Positions 42,058 to 51,130 of a stretch of 64,000 bases of DNA are shown here, piece by piece; within the stretch, counting starts at the first letter, position 1, and every line of letters begins with the position of its first letter. The stretch comes from Desulfuromonas sp. (lineage in GTDB: Bacteria > Desulfobacterota > Desulfuromonadia > Desulfuromonadales > BM103). The position numbers and the translations under genes are program-made. The stretch covers positions 36,289 through 100,288 of the forward strand of contig VEPG01000010.1 in NCBI GenBank assembly GCA_012026975.1. Reading direction: 5' to 3'. The notes under the pieces were generated by a model. It worked only from the letters and a program-made list of their open reading frames with translations. It had not been told where the DNA came from and did not search any database.

Positions 42058-43158
42058 ATGGATGAACGCACCTGCTGGCTGCGCCTGCAGCTGACCGCCG
42101 GGGTTGGCCGCGCCGGCCTGTTCCGTCTGATCGAGCAGTTCGGCTCGCCGCGGGAGGTCATCGCCGCCGCCGGCAGATGGGGGACGCTGCCCGGCCTCCG
42201 CCAGGGGACCGCTGAATTGATCCCGGCGGAAGACGATCCCCGGCTGAGCCTGATCAGCGAGCGACTGGAGGCCCTCGACGTCTGGCTGCTGAGCTGCGCG
42301 GACGCCGACTATCCCCTGCTGCTGAGGAATATTCCCGATCCTCCGGCACTGCTTTACGGCCGGGGGCTGCGCCGGTTCGGTGAAGCCCTGGCGATTGTCG
42401 GCTCCCGCGTGCCGACGCTGACGGGGAAGCTGGCCGCCGAAACGTTGGCCCGCGAAATGGCCACCCAGGGGATGGCCGTCGTCAGCGGCCTGGCTCGCGG
42501 CATCGACGCCGCGGCCCACCGCGGCGCATTGGCGGCCGGCGGACATACCATTGCCGTTCTCGGCTGCGGCATCGATCGCGTCTATCCTCAGGAAAACCGC
42601 CGGCTTTACGAGCAGATCGCCGAGCACGGCACCCTGCTCAGCGAGTATCTTCCGGGGAGCGACCCTCTGCCCGGGCATTTCCCCGGCCGCAACCGGATCA
42701 TTAGCGGCCTGAGCCGCGGCACGCTGGTCATCGAGGCCGCGATCGACAGTGGGTCGCTGATCACTGCCGAGCTGGCGCTGGAACAGGGGCGCGAGGTTTT
42801 CGCGGTGCCGGGGAGCATCGACCGGCCGACCAGCGCAGGCCCCAACCGGCTGATCAAGGACGGCGCCCACCCGGTCACGGAGGCCGGCGACATCCTTTCG
42901 GTACTCTGGCCGGAGCGGAACTGCCGAACACCGGTGGCGGAACACGAACGGTTCGCCGCAACCCTCGACGGACCGGCCCGTTCCGTCTGGGCGGCACTGA
43001 CTCGGCAACCCCGGCATGTCGATGAATTGTCGGGGGAATTGGGGTTGACTGCCGGGGAGCTTTCCGCTATTTTGCTGCACCTGGAACTTCAGGGAGGGAT
43101 TGAGCAGCTCCCCGGAGCACGCTACATCCGCGCCGGCCACCTCCCCGCCACCCCTTAG
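42058..43158 (+). CDS. dprA: DNA processing protein DprA
   Basis: A protein of 366 residues from the ATG at 42058, preceded by GGAGGGACT. Upstream in-frame starts at 41983-41989 read through a hairpin. The Rossmann-like DprA core spans about 70-285, with YPLLLRNIPDPPALLYGRG, VGSRVPT, SGLARGIDAAAH, VLGCGIDRVYP and FPGRNRIISGLSRGTLVIEA, ending with a winged-helix-like region. It loads RecA on incoming single-stranded DNA during transformation and may take part in other recombination. It is the first gene of the dprA-smg-topA cluster. The stop overlaps the ribosome binding site of the next gene. Confidence 0.92.
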   Translation: MDERTCWLRLQLTAGVGRAGLFRLIEQFGSPREVIAAAGRWGTLPGLRQGTAELIPAEDDPRLSLISERLEALDVWLLSCADADYPLLLRNIPDPPALLYGRGLRRFGEALAIVGSRVPTLTGKLAAETLAREMATQGMAVVSGLARGIDAAAHRGALAAGGHTIAVLGCGIDRVYPQENRRLYEQIAEHGTLLSEYLPGSDPLPGHFPGRNRIISGLSRGTLVIEAAIDSGSLITAELALEQGREVFAVPGSIDRPTSAGPNRLIKDGAHPVTEAGDILSVLWPERNCRTPVAEHERFAATLDGPARSVWAALTRQPRHVDELSGELGLTAGELSAILLHLELQGGIEQLPGARYIRAGHLPATP

Positions 43159-43166
43159 GAGAGCGC

Positions 43167-43634
43167 TTGAGAGAACGCGTCCTGGCAATCGTCAACCTCA
43201 TCACCCAGTACTTCCTCGAGGAGCACGAACCGACGTCGGAGAGTGATCTGGTCGAGGAACTGCTGGCCGTCGGTTTCGAGGCGGACGAGATCGATGCCGC
43301 GTTCAGCTGGATGGAGGATCAGACCCTACGGCCGGCGCAGACGGACGGCTTGACGGCCCCGGTCCTCAGCCACCGGGTCTTCTCCCCGGAGGAACAGCGC
43401 ATCCTTTGCGGCGAAGCGCGTGGTTTCCTGATCCGCCTGCGCAGCCTGGGGATCCTCGACGAGGAACTGTTCGAGGAGATCATCCACAAATCGGTGGAGA
43501 TGAGCGATGAGGAAGTCTCCTTCCGGGAGATCAAAACCATTGCGATACTGGCACTGTTCGCCCGCAGCCAGCACCAGTGGCGTCACGAGTTCGATTGCCT
43601 GCTCGAGGACGACTGGTCACGGCTGCTCAACTAG
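43167..43634 (+). CDS. smg: Smg/DUF494 family protein
   Basis: A protein of 155 residues starting at TTG (43167); TAGGAGAGCGC precedes it, overlapping the dprA stop codon, so it is coupled to dprA. The sequence is acidic and helical (MRERVLAIVNLITQYFLEE, VEELLAVGFEADEID, LEEDDWSRLLN at the end) and matches the DUF494/Smg family found between dprA and topA in many proteobacteria. The function is not established. The dprA-smg-topA order supports the assignment. Confidence 0.88.
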   Translation: MRERVLAIVNLITQYFLEEHEPTSESDLVEELLAVGFEADEIDAAFSWMEDQTLRPAQTDGLTAPVLSHRVFSPEEQRILCGEARGFLIRLRSLGILDEELFEEIIHKSVEMSDEEVSFREIKTIAILALFARSQHQWRHEFDCLLEDDWSRLLN

Positions 43635-43695
43635 AACTTCCGGGCTGCAGGCTCCCTGCAGCCCTTTTCATTTCCGGATGTCCGACTGACAAATC

Positions 43696-46065
43696 ATGAC
43701 CCAGGCCCTCGTTATCGTTGAATCGCCCGCCAAGGCCAAAACCATCGAGAAGTTCCTCGGCCCCGGCTACAAGGTTCTGGCCTCTTACGGCCATGTCCGC
43801 GCCCTGCCAAGCAAACAGGGATCGGTCGACGTGGCCCACGATTTCACCCCGAAGTACGCGGTGCTCGCCGAGAGCAAGCGTCACATCGAGGCGATCCGCA
43901 AGGCCCTCAAGGAGAGCGACCGGCTGCTGCTGGCGACTGACCCCGACCGCGAAGGGGAGGCGATCTCCTGGCACCTGCTCGCCGCTCTCGGGCTGGATCG
44001 CGGCAAGACCACCGTGCCGGTGCAGCGAGTGGTTTTCCACGAGATTACCAAGAATGCCATTCTGCACGCCGTCGCCAACCCCCGCGAGGTTGCCCAGGAA
44101 CTGGTCGACGCCCAGCAGGCCCGCTCGATCCTCGACTACCTGGTCGGTTTCACCCTCTCCCCTTACCTGTGGAAAAAGATCCGCTACGGCCTCTCCGCCG
44201 GGCGCGTGCAATCGGTGGCCCTGCGCCTGATCTGTGAACGGGAGAAGGAGATCGCCGCCTTTGTCGAACAGGAGTATTGGACCCTGGCGGCTCAACTGGC
44301 CAAATCCGCCGGACAGGAGTTCACGGCCGGGCTGGTGCAGCTTGACGGCAAGAAGCTCGACAAGTTCGCCATCCCCGATGCCACCCTGGCCGAGGAGCTG
44401 AAAAAGCGCTTTGCCACCGCCGACTGGCACGTGGCACAGGTGACCAGAAGCGAGAAGAAACGCTACCCGGCGCCACCGTTCACGACCTCGACCCTGCAGC
44501 AGGAAGCGGCGCGCAAGCTCGGTTTCTCGGCCAAGAAGACCATGTCCACGGCGCAGAAGCTCTACGAAGGGGTGGCGATCGGCAGCGGCGGCACCGTCGG
44601 CCTGATCACCTACATGCGTACCGACAGCGTCAACCTGTCGACCCAGGCCTTGACCGAGGCCCACGAGCTCATCGAACGACAGTTCGGCAAGGACTACGCC
44701 CTCGCCAAGCCGCGCTTCTTCAAGAACAAGGCGAAAAACGCTCAGGAAGCCCATGAAGCGATCCGCCCCACCGATCTGAATCGCACCCCGGCGGAGTTGA
44801 AGCAGTTTCTCGCCCCCGACCAGTTGAAGCTTTACGAACTGATCTGGAAACGCACGGTTGCCTGCCAGATGAAGGAAGCGCTCCTCGACCAGACCTCGGT
44901 CGACATCGAGGCGACGACCGGCAGAAAATCACCCCTCGCCGCTGAAGCGGCTTCCGCGGCCGGCGGACTGTTCCGCGCCACCGGCAGCGTGATCCGCTTC
45001 GACGGCTTCATGAAGCTTTACATCGAGGGGACCGACGACGAAGGGGACGACCAGGAAGGGAAACTTCCACCGCTGAGCGACGGCGAGGTCTTGAACCTGC
45101 GCGAACTTTTGCCTGAACAGCACTTCACCCAGCCGCCACCGCGCTACACCGAGGCCTCCCTGGTCAAGGCCCTGGAGGAATACGGGATCGGCCGGCCGTC
45201 GACCTACGCCTCGATCCTCAATACGCTGGTCGAGCGCAAGTACGCAACCCTGGAGAAGAAACGCTTCGTCCCCCAGGATATCGGCATGGTGGTCAGCAAC
45301 CACCTGTCCGAGCACTTCGAGCGTTACGTCGACTACAACTTCACCGCCGGTCTGGAGGAGGAACTCGACCAGGTGGCGCGCGGCGAGAAGCAGTGGAAGC
45401 AGCTGCTCGGCGAGTTCTGGGGGCCGTTCAAGGCCCGGCTTGATCAGAAGATGAAGGACGTCGCCCAGGGGTCGGCAACCACCGAAGTAACCGATGAACT
45501 CTGTCCGGAATGCAACCGGCCGCTGGCGGTGAAACTCGGCAAGCGCGGCAAGTTCATCGCCTGCACCGGCTTCAAGGAAGGGTGCAAGTATACCCGTCCC
45601 CTGGTCAAGGAGGGCGATGCCGCACAGGAGGCCGCCGAGCCGGTCTTTTCCGAGGAAAAGTGCGACAAGTGCGGGGCGCCGATGCTGATCAAGGACGGCA
45701 AATGGGGGAAATACCTGGCCTGTTCCGGTTACCCGGCCTGCAAGAACATCCAGCCGCTGGTCAAGCCCAAGGGGACCGGCGTTGCCTGCCCGGAGTGCAA
45801 GGAAGGGGAACTGACCGAGAAGAAGTCGCGCTACGGCAAGATCTTCTACTCCTGCAACCGCTATCCGAAGTGCAAATACGCGGTCTGGGATCCGCCGGTG
45901 GCCGAGGCGTGCCCCAAGTGCGCCCACCCGGTGACGGTGAACAAGACCACCAAGCGTGACGGCACCTATCGCAAATGCCCGCAGGATGGCTGCGGCTGGA
46001 GCACGTTGCCGGAGAAGGCGGAGCAGATCGCAAAACCGAAAACGGCCAGAAAAACCAAACCGTAG
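43696..46065 (+). CDS. topA: DNA topoisomerase I (type IA)
   Basis: A protein of 789 residues. An N-terminal Toprim domain (ALVIVESPAKAKTIEKFLG, then TDPDREGEAISWHL) is followed by the four type IA domains, including the catalytic Tyr in GLITYMRTDSVNLS near residue 305. The C-terminus has at least three Zn-ribbon repeats (CPECNRPL...C, CDKCGAPM...CSGYPAC, CPECKEGE...CNRYPKC) and a fourth, less regular one (CPKC...CPQDGC). It relaxes negative supercoils. It follows smg after a 61-nt gap. Its TAG stop codon lies within a palindromic repeat (46062-46153). Confidence 0.94.
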   Translation: MTQALVIVESPAKAKTIEKFLGPGYKVLASYGHVRALPSKQGSVDVAHDFTPKYAVLAESKRHIEAIRKALKESDRLLLATDPDREGEAISWHLLAALGLDRGKTTVPVQRVVFHEITKNAILHAVANPREVAQELVDAQQARSILDYLVGFTLSPYLWKKIRYGLSAGRVQSVALRLICEREKEIAAFVEQEYWTLAAQLAKSAGQEFTAGLVQLDGKKLDKFAIPDATLAEELKKRFATADWHVAQVTRSEKKRYPAPPFTTSTLQQEAARKLGFSAKKTMSTAQKLYEGVAIGSGGTVGLITYMRTDSVNLSTQALTEAHELIERQFGKDYALAKPRFFKNKAKNAQEAHEAIRPTDLNRTPAELKQFLAPDQLKLYELIWKRTVACQMKEALLDQTSVDIEATTGRKSPLAAEAASAAGGLFRATGSVIRFDGFMKLYIEGTDDEGDDQEGKLPPLSDGEVLNLRELLPEQHFTQPPPRYTEASLVKALEEYGIGRPSTYASILNTLVERKYATLEKKRFVPQDIGMVVSNHLSEHFERYVDYNFTAGLEEELDQVARGEKQWKQLLGEFWGPFKARLDQKMKDVAQGSATTEVTDELCPECNRPLAVKLGKRGKFIACTGFKEGCKYTRPLVKEGDAAQEAAEPVFSEEKCDKCGAPMLIKDGKWGKYLACSGYPACKNIQPLVKPKGTGVACPECKEGELTEKKSRYGKIFYSCNRYPKCKYAVWDPPVAEACPKCAHPVTVNKTTKRDGTYRKCPQDGCGWSTLPEKAEQIAKPKTARKTKP

Positions 46066-46153
46066 GGGCGTGATTTATCACGCCCGGGGCGCAATGAATT
46101 GCGCCCCGGGCATTTTCCGATAACCCGAGGGGCACAGCACGCTGTGCCCCTAC
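46062..46153. repeat. GTAGGGGC-type palindromic repeat, copy 4
   Basis: Three or more hairpins (GGGCGTGA/TCACGCCC, GGGGCGCAA/TTGCGCCCC, GGGGCACAG/CTGTGCCCC) are bounded by GTAGGGGC and GCCCCTAC. The left boundary contains the topA TAG stop codon (46063-46065). The right end is 14 nt before the trmFO start, so the element may separate or terminate the two genes. Confidence 0.7.
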
Positions 46154-46167
46154 ACGTTTCTAGAAAA

Positions 46168-47514
46168 ATGATGACCTCTCCCCCTATCCCCATCGTCGGC
46201 GGCGGGCTGGCCGGCTGCGAAGCCGCCTGGCAGCTGGCCCGTCAAGAGCTGGCCGTTGAACTGTTCGAGATGCGCCCGCAGCGCATGACGCCGGCCCATC
46301 ACTCGGGCCGCCTCGGCGAGCTGGTCTGCTCCAATTCCCTGCGCGGCGCCGGGATGAACAACGCGGTCGGCCTGCTCAAGGAAGAGCTGCGCCGCTGCGG
46401 CAGCCTGTTCATGGCGGCTGCCGATGCCCATGCGGTGCCGGCCGGGGGCGCACTGGCGGTGGATCGCGACGGCTTCGCCGAATATCTGACCGCGGCGATC
46501 GACGGGCATCCGCAGATCACTCTGCACCGCGAAGAAATCACCGAAATTCCTGCAGGCGACCCGGTGATCATCGCCAGCGGACCGCTGACCGCCGATCCCC
46601 TGGCGGCGCGGGTCGCGGAACTGACCGGGGAGCAGCACCTCTACTTCTACGACGCCATCGCCCCGATCATCGAGGCCGATTCCATCGATTACGACATCGT
46701 CTTTCGCGCCTCGCGCTACGGCAAGGGCGGAGATGACTACCTCAACGTCCCCCTCGACCGCGACCAGTACCTGGCTTTTGTCGCCGCCCTGCTGGCGGCG
46801 GAGAAGGTGGCGCCGCGCAACTTCGAAAAGGCGGTGCATTTCGAGGGGTGCCTGCCGATCGAAGAACTGGCGGCGCGCGGCGAGATGACCCTGGCCTTCG
46901 GGCCGATGAAGCCGGTCGGTCTGCGCGATCCGCGCACCGGCAAAGAGCCGTTTGCCGTGGTGCAGCTGCGCCAGGATGACCGGCATGCCACCCTCTTCAA
47001 CCTGGTCGGCTTCCAGACCAAGCTCACCTGGCCCGAGCAGCGCCGCCTCTTCCGCACCCTCCCCGGCCTGGAGAACGCCCGCTTCGCCCGCCTGGGGAGC
47101 ATGCACCGCAACACCTTCCTCAACGCCCCGGCCTGTCTCACCCCGACCCTGCAGCTCAAAGCCGATGAACGGCTGTTCTTCGCCGGCCAGATCACCGGTG
47201 TCGAGGGGTATGTGGAATCGGCGGCCTGCGGCTTTCTCGCCGGGCTGTTTGCCGCCGGCCGCCGCCTCGGCATCACGATTCCGCCGCCGCCGCCGACCAC
47301 CGCCCTCGGCGCCCTGCTCAACCACCTTGCCACGACCACCGCGCACGGCTTCCAACCGATGAATGTCACCTATGGGCTGTTCCCGCCGCTGGAGGGCCGT
47401 CACCGCAAGCGCGCCGACCGGCGCCTGGCCATGGCCGAGCGGGCACTGCATGATCTGGAGCCGTGGTGGCAGACCGTGGCCCGGGACTTCGCGGCCCTCC
47501 GCTCCTTGCGCTGA
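46168..47514 (+). CDS. trmFO: Folate-dependent tRNA (uracil-54-C5) methyltransferase
   Basis: A protein of 448 residues. The start at the ATG at 46168 (or 46171) is chosen because upstream in-frame codons read through the palindromic repeat; the ribosome binding site is weak. The FAD-binding motif [18 protein letters not shown] starts near residue 7, followed by [28 protein letters not shown], which is diagnostic for TrmFO. Further family motifs include [30 protein letters not shown] and [14 protein letters not shown]. The enzyme uses methylene-THF and FADH2 to make ribothymidine in the T-loop of tRNA. The topA-trmFO order is common in this group. Confidence 0.93.
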   Translation: MMTSPPIPIVGGGLAGCEAAWQLARQELAVELFEMRPQRMTPAHHSGRLGELVCSNSLRGAGMNNAVGLLKEELRRCGSLFMAAADAHAVPAGGALAVDRDGFAEYLTAAIDGHPQITLHREEITEIPAGDPVIIASGPLTADPLAARVAELTGEQHLYFYDAIAPIIEADSIDYDIVFRASRYGKGGDDYLNVPLDRDQYLAFVAALLAAEKVAPRNFEKAVHFEGCLPIEELAARGEMTLAFGPMKPVGLRDPRTGKEPFAVVQLRQDDRHATLFNLVGFQTKLTWPEQRRLFRTLPGLENARFARLGSMHRNTFLNAPACLTPTLQLKADERLFFAGQITGVEGYVESAACGFLAGLFAAGRRLGITIPPPPPTTALGALLNHLATTTAHGFQPMNVTYGLFPPLEGRHRKRADRRLAMAERALHDLEPWWQTVARDFAALRSLR

Positions 47515-47638
47515 CCGACCGAGAGCCCGATTGTCAGCGCTCCGGTTTTCTGTTATATATCAGCGGATTATTATCATGATTTAATTTGCGGGCGAGGGAA
47601 TTCGGGTAGCGTGATACTTCCCGCGGGGGTTTGCAGTC

Positions 47639-49684
47639 GTGTCCCAAAATGTCAACACCAGCCTGATCGACCTGCGCGACCTGCTCGACCTGTTGCGTCG
47701 GCATCCGCTGCCGACCCCGTTCAAACTTGCGCTTTATTCGGAACGCCAGGGGAAGGCCGGGCTGATCGAACCGGTCCTTTCCGTCTGCCGCTCGGTAGCC
47801 GGCCAGAAGCTCTGCACCCAGGAATGTCTCCAGCAATGGGAAGATCTGGTCAGCCTGGCGATGCTCAGCGACCGGCCGCAGATCCGCATCTGCCCTCAGG
47901 GCTTCATTGGTTTTGTCCTGCCGCTCCCCGGTGATGAAAGAATTCCCGACTGCCTGATCGGCGGAGGTATCCGCGAACGACTGACAGCAAACGCAGACAG
48001 TACTCCAACCGGCCAGGAAATAACCTCTCGCCGGGAAGAGCAATCGTTCCTGCCGGCGGTGACCCGCGAGGAGGCCCGTCAGATTGCCGACGAGGTTTCC
48101 CGCCTGTTGCCGCAATTGCTCGACCAGAAGCTGCATGACCTCAGTCTGGAGCGCATTACCGAACGCCTGGCGGCAACCCGGGAGATCGTGCGGGAACTGG
48201 GTCAAAGTGCGTCCGCGGGAGCAGCGATTACCCTGGTCAGTGAAGCGCTGGTGGTCTTGTTCGATTTGCCGAGGGTGCTCCTGCTCCTTCGCCAGACCGG
48301 ACGCCGCCCGACCATCCACAGCTCGCTGGGGATCGAGCCGGGGAGTTTCGAGGTTGCCGAGGGGCGCCTGGCGGAACTTCTGGAACAGGCCGAAGGGCTC
48401 CCTTTCAGCCTGTCCGGCGATGATCTGAAAAGCTTCCTGCCGGGGCTGCAGGGACGCTCGGCGCGGCTCTTCCCGCTCCAGGAAGGCGACCGGAATGTCG
48501 GCCTCCTGATGATCCTGGATGTCGATCTGCACCTGCGCGATCAGGCGTTGATCGAACTGCTCGCCGGACGGCTGGCGACCCGGCTGCTGCGACTGCGACA
48601 GGACGAGGAGCTTCATCAGGAGCGTCACTTCTCGACCCGCATGGTCGGCATGATCAGTACCCTGGCGTTGGCCGAAAGCCGGGAGGAACTGTTCAACGGC
48701 CTGATGGAGATGTCGGCCGAGTTGACCGATGCGACCAGCGGTTCGCTGATGCTGTTCGATGAACACAGCCAGAACCTGCACATCGCCGTCGCCAAGGGGA
48801 TGAGCCCGCCGCTGGCCCGCACCATGGCCGTGCCGATCGGCGAGGGGATCGCCGGACGGGTGGCGCGCAACGGCTTTCCGCTGCTGGTCAACGACATCGA
48901 ACGCGACAGCCGGGTGGCGACGCCGAACCGGCCGCGCTTCCGCACCAAATCGTTTATCAGCATTCCGCTCAAGAACCATGACCGGCTGGTCGGCGTATTG
49001 AACCTGGCCGACAAGCGCGACGACACCAGCTTTACGGAAGCCGACCTGAACCTGGTCCACTCCTTCACCAACCAGGCGGTGCTGATGATCGACCGCGCCG
49101 CGGTGCTGGAGCGCGCCGGTCAGCTCGAAAAGCTCTCGATCACCGACCCGCTCACCGGCCTTTACAACCGGCGCTTTCTGGAAAACCGCCTGGAGGAGGA
49201 GCGCAGCCGCAGCCAGCGGCAGGTGCAGTCGTTCAGCCTGATCCTGGCCGACCTCGACAACTTCAAGCTGTACAACGACATCTGCGGGCTTCTGGCCGGC
49301 GACAAGGCCTTGCGCAAGGCCGCCATGCTGATGCGGCGCGCGGCCCGCGAAATGGACCTGGTGGTCCGCTACGGCGGCGAGGAATTTTGCCTGATCCTCC
49401 CCAATACCGGCAAGAAGGAGTCGCTGTTTGTCGCTGAACGTCTGCGCCGCTCGATCGAAGGCGATATCTTCCCCGGGGAGACCAACCTCCCCCTCGGCCG
49501 CCTGACGATCAGCCTGGGGGTGGCTGCCTACCCCGAAGATGCCGACGCGATCCATGATCTGATCCATGCCGCCGACCTGGCCCTCTACCGCGCCAAGGGG
49601 CTCGGCCGCAACCGCACGGTGCTTTACGATCCTTCCCTTGCCAGGGGCCAGCATCCCACGACCCTGCTGCGCGAGGAGCATTGA
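47639..49684 (+). CDS. PocR-GAF-GGDEF protein, diguanylate or hybrid dinucleotide cyclase
   Basis: A protein of 681 residues from the GTG at 47639, preceded by a G-rich site. The N-terminal region (about 10-130) resembles a PocR-type ligand-binding domain with conserved Cys residues (CTQECLQQW, RICPQGFIGFVLPL, GGGIRERL). A linker and a GAF domain (about 330-495, GSLMLFDE, IGEGIAGRVARNGFPLLVND, SIPLKNHDRLVGVLNL) follow. The GGDEF domain occupies about 505-670 with YGGEEF near 580 and the inhibitory-site motif REMD five residues before it. In the substrate-recognition loop, FKLYNDICGLLAGD has Leu where canonical enzymes have Asp (in GHDxGD), a position that is Ser in Geobacter Hypr cGAMP synthases. 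The product specificity is therefore uncertain. Its link to the GEMM riboswitch in this window is inference. Confidence 0.85.
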   Translation: MSQNVNTSLIDLRDLLDLLRRHPLPTPFKLALYSERQGKAGLIEPVLSVCRSVAGQKLCTQECLQQWEDLVSLAMLSDRPQIRICPQGFIGFVLPLPGDERIPDCLIGGGIRERLTANADSTPTGQEITSRREEQSFLPAVTREEARQIADEVSRLLPQLLDQKLHDLSLERITERLAATREIVRELGQSASAGAAITLVSEALVVLFDLPRVLLLLRQTGRRPTIHSSLGIEPGSFEVAEGRLAELLEQAEGLPFSLSGDDLKSFLPGLQGRSARLFPLQEGDRNVGLLMILDVDLHLRDQALIELLAGRLATRLLRLRQDEELHQERHFSTRMVGMISTLALAESREELFNGLMEMSAELTDATSGSLMLFDEHSQNLHIAVAKGMSPPLARTMAVPIGEGIAGRVARNGFPLLVNDIERDSRVATPNRPRFRTKSFISIPLKNHDRLVGVLNLADKRDDTSFTEADLNLVHSFTNQAVLMIDRAAVLERAGQLEKLSITDPLTGLYNRRFLENRLEEERSRSQRQVQSFSLILADLDNFKLYNDICGLLAGDKALRKAAMLMRRAAREMDLVVRYGGEEFCLILPNTGKKESLFVAERLRRSIEGDIFPGETNLPLGRLTISLGVAAYPEDADAIHDLIHAADLALYRAKGLGRNRTVLYDPSLARGQHPTTLLREEH

Positions 49685-49691
49685 CCTGAGC

Positions 49692-50288
49692 ATGCCGTCA
49701 TCACCCCGGATCGTACTCGCCTCGGCATCGCCGCGGCGTCGGGAATTGCTTGCCCAGGTCGGGCTGACGGCTGCCGTCATCCCGGCCGACGTCGATGAAA
49801 CCGTGCTCCCGGGGGAAACGCCGGAGATCCACGTGGTCCGTCTCAGCGAAGCCAAGGCCCTGGCGGTGGCCAATCGTCACGACATCGCCGGGCGCTGGTT
49901 CATCGGCAGCGACACCGTGGTGGTGCGCGATGGCTGCATCCTCGGCAAGCCCGCCGATCCCCCGGATGCCGCGGCCATGCTGCGCAGCCTTTCCGGGCGC
50001 AGCCACGAGGTGGTTTCCGGCTACGCCGTGCATGACCGGGACGGTGCCCGGACGATCAGCGGCACGGTGACCACGCGGGTCTGGTTCAAGGCCTTGACCG
50101 AGCAGGAAATTGCCGGATACCTTGCCACCGGCGAACCGTTCGACAAGGCCGGCGCCTATGCCATCCAGGGCTTTGGCGCCTTCATGGTGCCGCGCATCGA
50201 AGGGAGTTATCCGAATGTCGTCGGGCTCCCCCTGTGTGAAGTGATCGCCGCTCTCGAGGAGTTCGGCGCCGTCAATCTTTTCCCCTGA
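49692..50288 (+). CDS. Maf-like nucleoside triphosphate pyrophosphatase
   Basis: A protein of 198 residues, starting 8 nt after the stop of the GGDEF gene. The motifs SPRIVLASASPRRRELLAQVG, FIGSDTVV and EPFDKAGAYAIQGFGA with VVGLPLCEV at the end match the Maf family. These enzymes hydrolyse dTTP, UTP or modified nucleotides and help prevent their incorporation; the substrate branch cannot be assigned by eye. It forms an operon with the YggS-type gene, 11 nt downstream. A longer in-frame ORF start at 49566 overlaps the upstream gene and is rejected. Confidence 0.9.
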   Translation: MPSSPRIVLASASPRRRELLAQVGLTAAVIPADVDETVLPGETPEIHVVRLSEAKALAVANRHDIAGRWFIGSDTVVVRDGCILGKPADPPDAAAMLRSLSGRSHEVVSGYAVHDRDGARTISGTVTTRVWFKALTEQEIAGYLATGEPFDKAGAYAIQGFGAFMVPRIEGSYPNVVGLPLCEVIAALEEFGAVNLFP

Positions 50289-50299
50289 CGACACCCCCG

Positions 50300-51001
50300 A
50301 TGACCGCCATGGACATTGCCGTCAACCTCGCCAGGATCCGCACCGAGATTGCAGTCGCCTGCGCCCGCCGCGGCCGCGACCCGGCCACCGTGCGCCTGGT
50401 GGCTGTCAGCAAAACCCACCCGGCCGAGGCGATCCTGGCCGCCTGCGCGGCGGGTCAGGACCTGTTTGGCGAAAGCTATGTCCAGGAGTTCCTGACCAAG
50501 CTTGAGGCGGTGACCGCCCCCGTGCAGTGGCATTACATCGGCCACCTGCAGAGCAACAAGGCCAGGTACCTGCCGGGAGAAGTGACGCTGATCCACTCGG
50601 TGGACCGCCTCTCCCTGGCCGAGGAAATTTCCCGTCAGTGGCAGAAGCACGGCTTGACGGCCGACGTGCTGATCGAGGTCAACCTCGGCGGCGAAGCCAG
50701 CAAGTCCGGGGTCGATGCAGTGGAGTTGGAGCCATTCCTGCGCCAGATAGTGACTCTTCCCAACCTCGCCGTGCGCGGGCTGATGACTCTCCCTCCCTAT
50801 CTCGACGACCCGGAAGACGTGCGCCCCTACTTCCGCCGTCTGCGTGAACTGGCCGACCGGATGAAGGAACTGGCCCTCCCGGGGGTGACGATGCAGGAGC
50901 TCTCCATGGGGATGAGCCACGATTTCGCCGTGGCCATCGAGGAAGGCGCGACGTTGGTGCGCATCGGCACGGCCATATTCGGTGAACGTGAAGGTCGATG
51001 A
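50300..51001 (+). CDS. YggS/PLPBP family pyridoxal phosphate homeostasis protein
   Basis: A protein of 233 residues; an in-frame ATG at 50309 is an alternative start. The PLP-binding Lys lies in VRLVAVSKTHPA, followed by GESYVQEF, WHYIGHLQSNKARYL, ISVDRL-type IHSVDRLSLAEE and the phosphate-binding ELSMGMSHDF, the family signatures. Members hold PLP as a monomeric TIM barrel and affect amino acid metabolism; no catalytic activity is known. Its stop codon lies inside the left arm of the palindromic repeat at 50991-51114, so repeat insertion may have trimmed or fixed the C-terminus. Confidence 0.9.
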   Translation: MTAMDIAVNLARIRTEIAVACARRGRDPATVRLVAVSKTHPAEAILAACAAGQDLFGESYVQEFLTKLEAVTAPVQWHYIGHLQSNKARYLPGEVTLIHSVDRLSLAEEISRQWQKHGLTADVLIEVNLGGEASKSGVDAVELEPFLRQIVTLPNLAVRGLMTLPPYLDDPEDVRPYFRRLRELADRMKELALPGVTMQELSMGMSHDFAVAIEEGATLVRIGTAIFGEREGR

Positions 51002-51114
51002 AAAGCACCCATCTGCGGCGTTACCCTTCGCCGTGTCGCTGCGACGTACCATTCAGGTACGCCTCACTCCCCGGCGCGCGGGTGCCTTGCATCTGGGCAC
51101 TTTTGATCGACCTT
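50991..51114. repeat. 120-bp imperfect palindromic repeat, copy 2
   Basis: The ends AAGGTCGATGAAAAGC and its near-complement GCACTTTTGATCGACCTT are inverted repeats around a centre with GACGTACC...GGTACGCC. The block order is the same as in the copy at 28254-28373 (CCCATxTGCGGCGTT, GTCGCTGCGxCGTACCAT, CTGGGCA-TTTTGATC). The left arm overlaps the stop codon of the YggS-type gene. Confidence 0.75.
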
Positions 51115-51130
51115 GTATAAATTGACATCG

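Noticed and set aside
47534..49873. Minus-strand open frame of 779 codons opposite the GGDEF gene.
   Set aside because: The plus strand encodes PocR, GAF and GGDEF motifs, and the antisense frame shows none.
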